Shown: one piece after another, positions 63,701 through 64,000 of the stretch
How positions within the stretch are numbered: position 1 is the stretch's first letter
Layout of the letters: every line of letters begins with the position of its first letter
Assembly (NCBI GenBank): GCA_028278335.1
Contig: JANQEN010000020.1
Coordinates: forward strand, 29,479 to 93,478
Length of the DNA stretch: 64,000 bases
Origin: Chitinivibrionales bacterium
GTDB lineage: Bacteria > Fibrobacterota > Chitinivibrionia > Chitinivibrionales > JANQEN01
Direction of reading: 5' to 3'
Translations under genes and position numbers: made by a program
Notes under the pieces: generated by a model
Database searches by the model: none
What the model was told of the DNA's origin: nothing
What the model saw: the letters and a program-made list of their open reading frames with translations, nothing else

Positions 63701-64000
63701 TTAACAACCAATAATACCAGTCCGGTTATCTATGAAGACACGGTGATCTTTACTGCAGTAATTGAAAACCAAGGACCTGGAGATGCTGATACCTGTAGAC
63801 TTGCGATACAGGTAGGAAACGAGTATACACCATTGCAGTTTATTGTTCCACCCTTAGATGTGGGAGATACTTTTACAGTCAATCGATACAAGATCATGAG
63901 CAATCCGGGAACTTATAAGGTTAAGGCATTCGCGGATTACTATGACAGTTTGGATGAACAGAGTGAAACGAATAACACTGACTCGTTATACATCACGGCT
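60752..64000 (+). CDS. Very large secreted CARDB-repeat protein, N-terminal 1083 residues (runs off the right edge)
   Basis: Starts at ATG 60752 with GGAGGG upstream and a signal peptide (KNLILIFSLFVLLSAQLSA). Three copies of an unnamed beta-rich module follow, each with VLEFDFKS, GxxxxIGxA, FQLFG and GW..FRIPVG (about residues 110-220, 330-430, 545-640). Such modules occur, as I recall, beside carbohydrate-binding regions. A PKD-like piece (SPTHQFVDAGDYKVTVSL) lies between them. From about residue 645 at least four CARDB repeats run to the edge (DTVIYSAEVQNQG, DTVIFTAVIENQG). Surface adhesin or large glycan-active protein; the C-terminus is unseen. Confidence 0.82.
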   Translation, partial: MKNLILIFSLFVLLSAQLSAQKNSDVMDVSRNEFKLLTTPSMGDVPLEVQFVPIPQKATILNFDLQEIKQEKEDKLLIKTAERGSELLLVGNGRCHIALTYNITEKSVLEFDFKSLKEGDLHALGIATEKEELSKCVYKLFGKTEWDNREFDVYEVENGWVHFRISLGDCFHGSIDFLTFVTEHSVKKPKAHSMFRNVCLYEDEGYDSYSYLYKFNDEESSTSLKRSPKFVFTHYGEYEVSLDIKKSESETIRTVVNVEPMVEILREPPVSIPEEVVQFVCKPEAVHPIDFSRAKIKDWGKEESNPLINISDEGRTLSLDGEGWKKITQPFGITKNTILEFDFKSTKKGDIQGIGLAKNNKVKPDQVFQLFGAEKWGIQEYKVYKKKNGWQHFRIPVGSHYIDSIRFITFVNSDQSEPINGSSAFRNVMLYEDRLSPFAIDWSFGKDGDYSADSEHSPTHQFVDAGDYKVTVSLSDDKGGFKYIDSITHRVDNFINFHTNPVKQWGQPYIDSIVKIMNSGYTVMLKGDLWRKINYPYEITDRTVLSFEYKSNKQGHVQGIGFATGKKHNEELVFQLFGKAKLGLQNFNTYKSKDGWIQYDIPVGEYLAGSMKFLVFVNSQKVESPKAESFFRNIVIKEVEECKPDLVVESFTMEPEIPNTNDTITFTATVKNVGDCSSDASMVSVRVGGESSPPLFSVPPLPVGKSFAATRKLLLPIDQEYLSEVIADVNEDVDEKDETNNTDTVKFLVEKTSPDLTVSSFTINKRYPLVGDTITFSAEIKNIGNKIAAKSRATIKIGQEKLPIQFIIPPLEPKGSSIIMRQWVFNQAGTFECIVYADYLDEIVEKNEKNNSFAREVTIALPKKPDYIINSFTVNDTSPVVYEDTVIYSAEVQNQGTAKGDTSRLAILVGNEYTPLQFIVPPLDPGASFLVKRYKIFTNPGTYKCKAFADFYDSLNELSEINNIDSLYVSARPQPKPDMIIKSLTTNNTSPVIYEDTVIFTAVIENQGPGDADTCRLAIQVGNEYTPLQFIVPPLDVGDTFTVNRYKIMSNPGTYKVKAFADYYDSLDEQSETNNTDSLYITA

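Overview
The window comes from an AT-rich, flagellated bacterium of the Fibrobacterota/Bacteroidota (FCB) type, possibly near Chitinivibrio/Chitinispirillum. This is inferred from gene content, not from a marker gene. The evidence is: several secreted enzymes ending in a FlgD-like Ig / type IX-style sorting domain (2034-2477, 52004-53671, 53966-55882, 57561-59264); many outer-membrane barrels and lipoproteins; short tandem flagellins; and a recurring 'DGT...ITF' exported-protein start. The protein-to-DNA ratio is moderate, and the intergenic regions are unusually rich in repeats.

Layout. 0-3.5 kb: the 5' end of a cellobiose-phosphorylase-like gene, a barrel protein, a cupin, a sorting-domain protein and two secreted DsrE-like paralogues. 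3.5-7.3 kb: the oxidative pentose phosphate set (gnd-zwf, with pgl divergent). 7.5-18.5 kb: envelope proteins, an FAD oxidoreductase/histidine-phosphatase pair, and two tandem barrel paralogues. 18.5-25.9 kb: an accessory island. It holds a bipolar array of 41-bp repeats, a STAS-KAP P-loop NTPase gene with no ordinary start codon, and a radical-SAM two-gene module bounded by 306-bp direct repeats of the KAP gene 3' end. 25.9-35.5 kb: a CARDB lipoprotein, methyltransferase, AraC/GyrI regulator, EamA exporter, cysK, response regulator, MTH1187 protein, several small genes, and two copies of a TTAA-flanked MITE-like element.

35.6-50.5 kb: HtrA protease, hybrid histidine kinase, STAS protein, folC, a bacterial serpin, dxs, three flagellins preceded by three orphan copies of a flagellin leader, glyA and tRNA-Asn(GUU). 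50.6-64 kb: extracellular polysaccharide/protein degradation. This comprises a kelch protein, a PL1-like pectate lyase, a papain-like protease, a GH26-like glycosidase and a very large, incomplete CARDB protein. A 21-bp G-run tandem array and a long near-perfect hairpin lie between them.

The three strongest unexplained signals are the 41-bp bipolar array (19628-20341), the potentially excisable radical-SAM module behind the STAS-KAP gene (22742-25497), and a five-copy family of roughly 110-bp structured intergenic repeats whose stems co-vary between copies (7343, 25708, 28430, 57347, 59907). All identities, domains and starts were judged by eye; no search or folding program was run.
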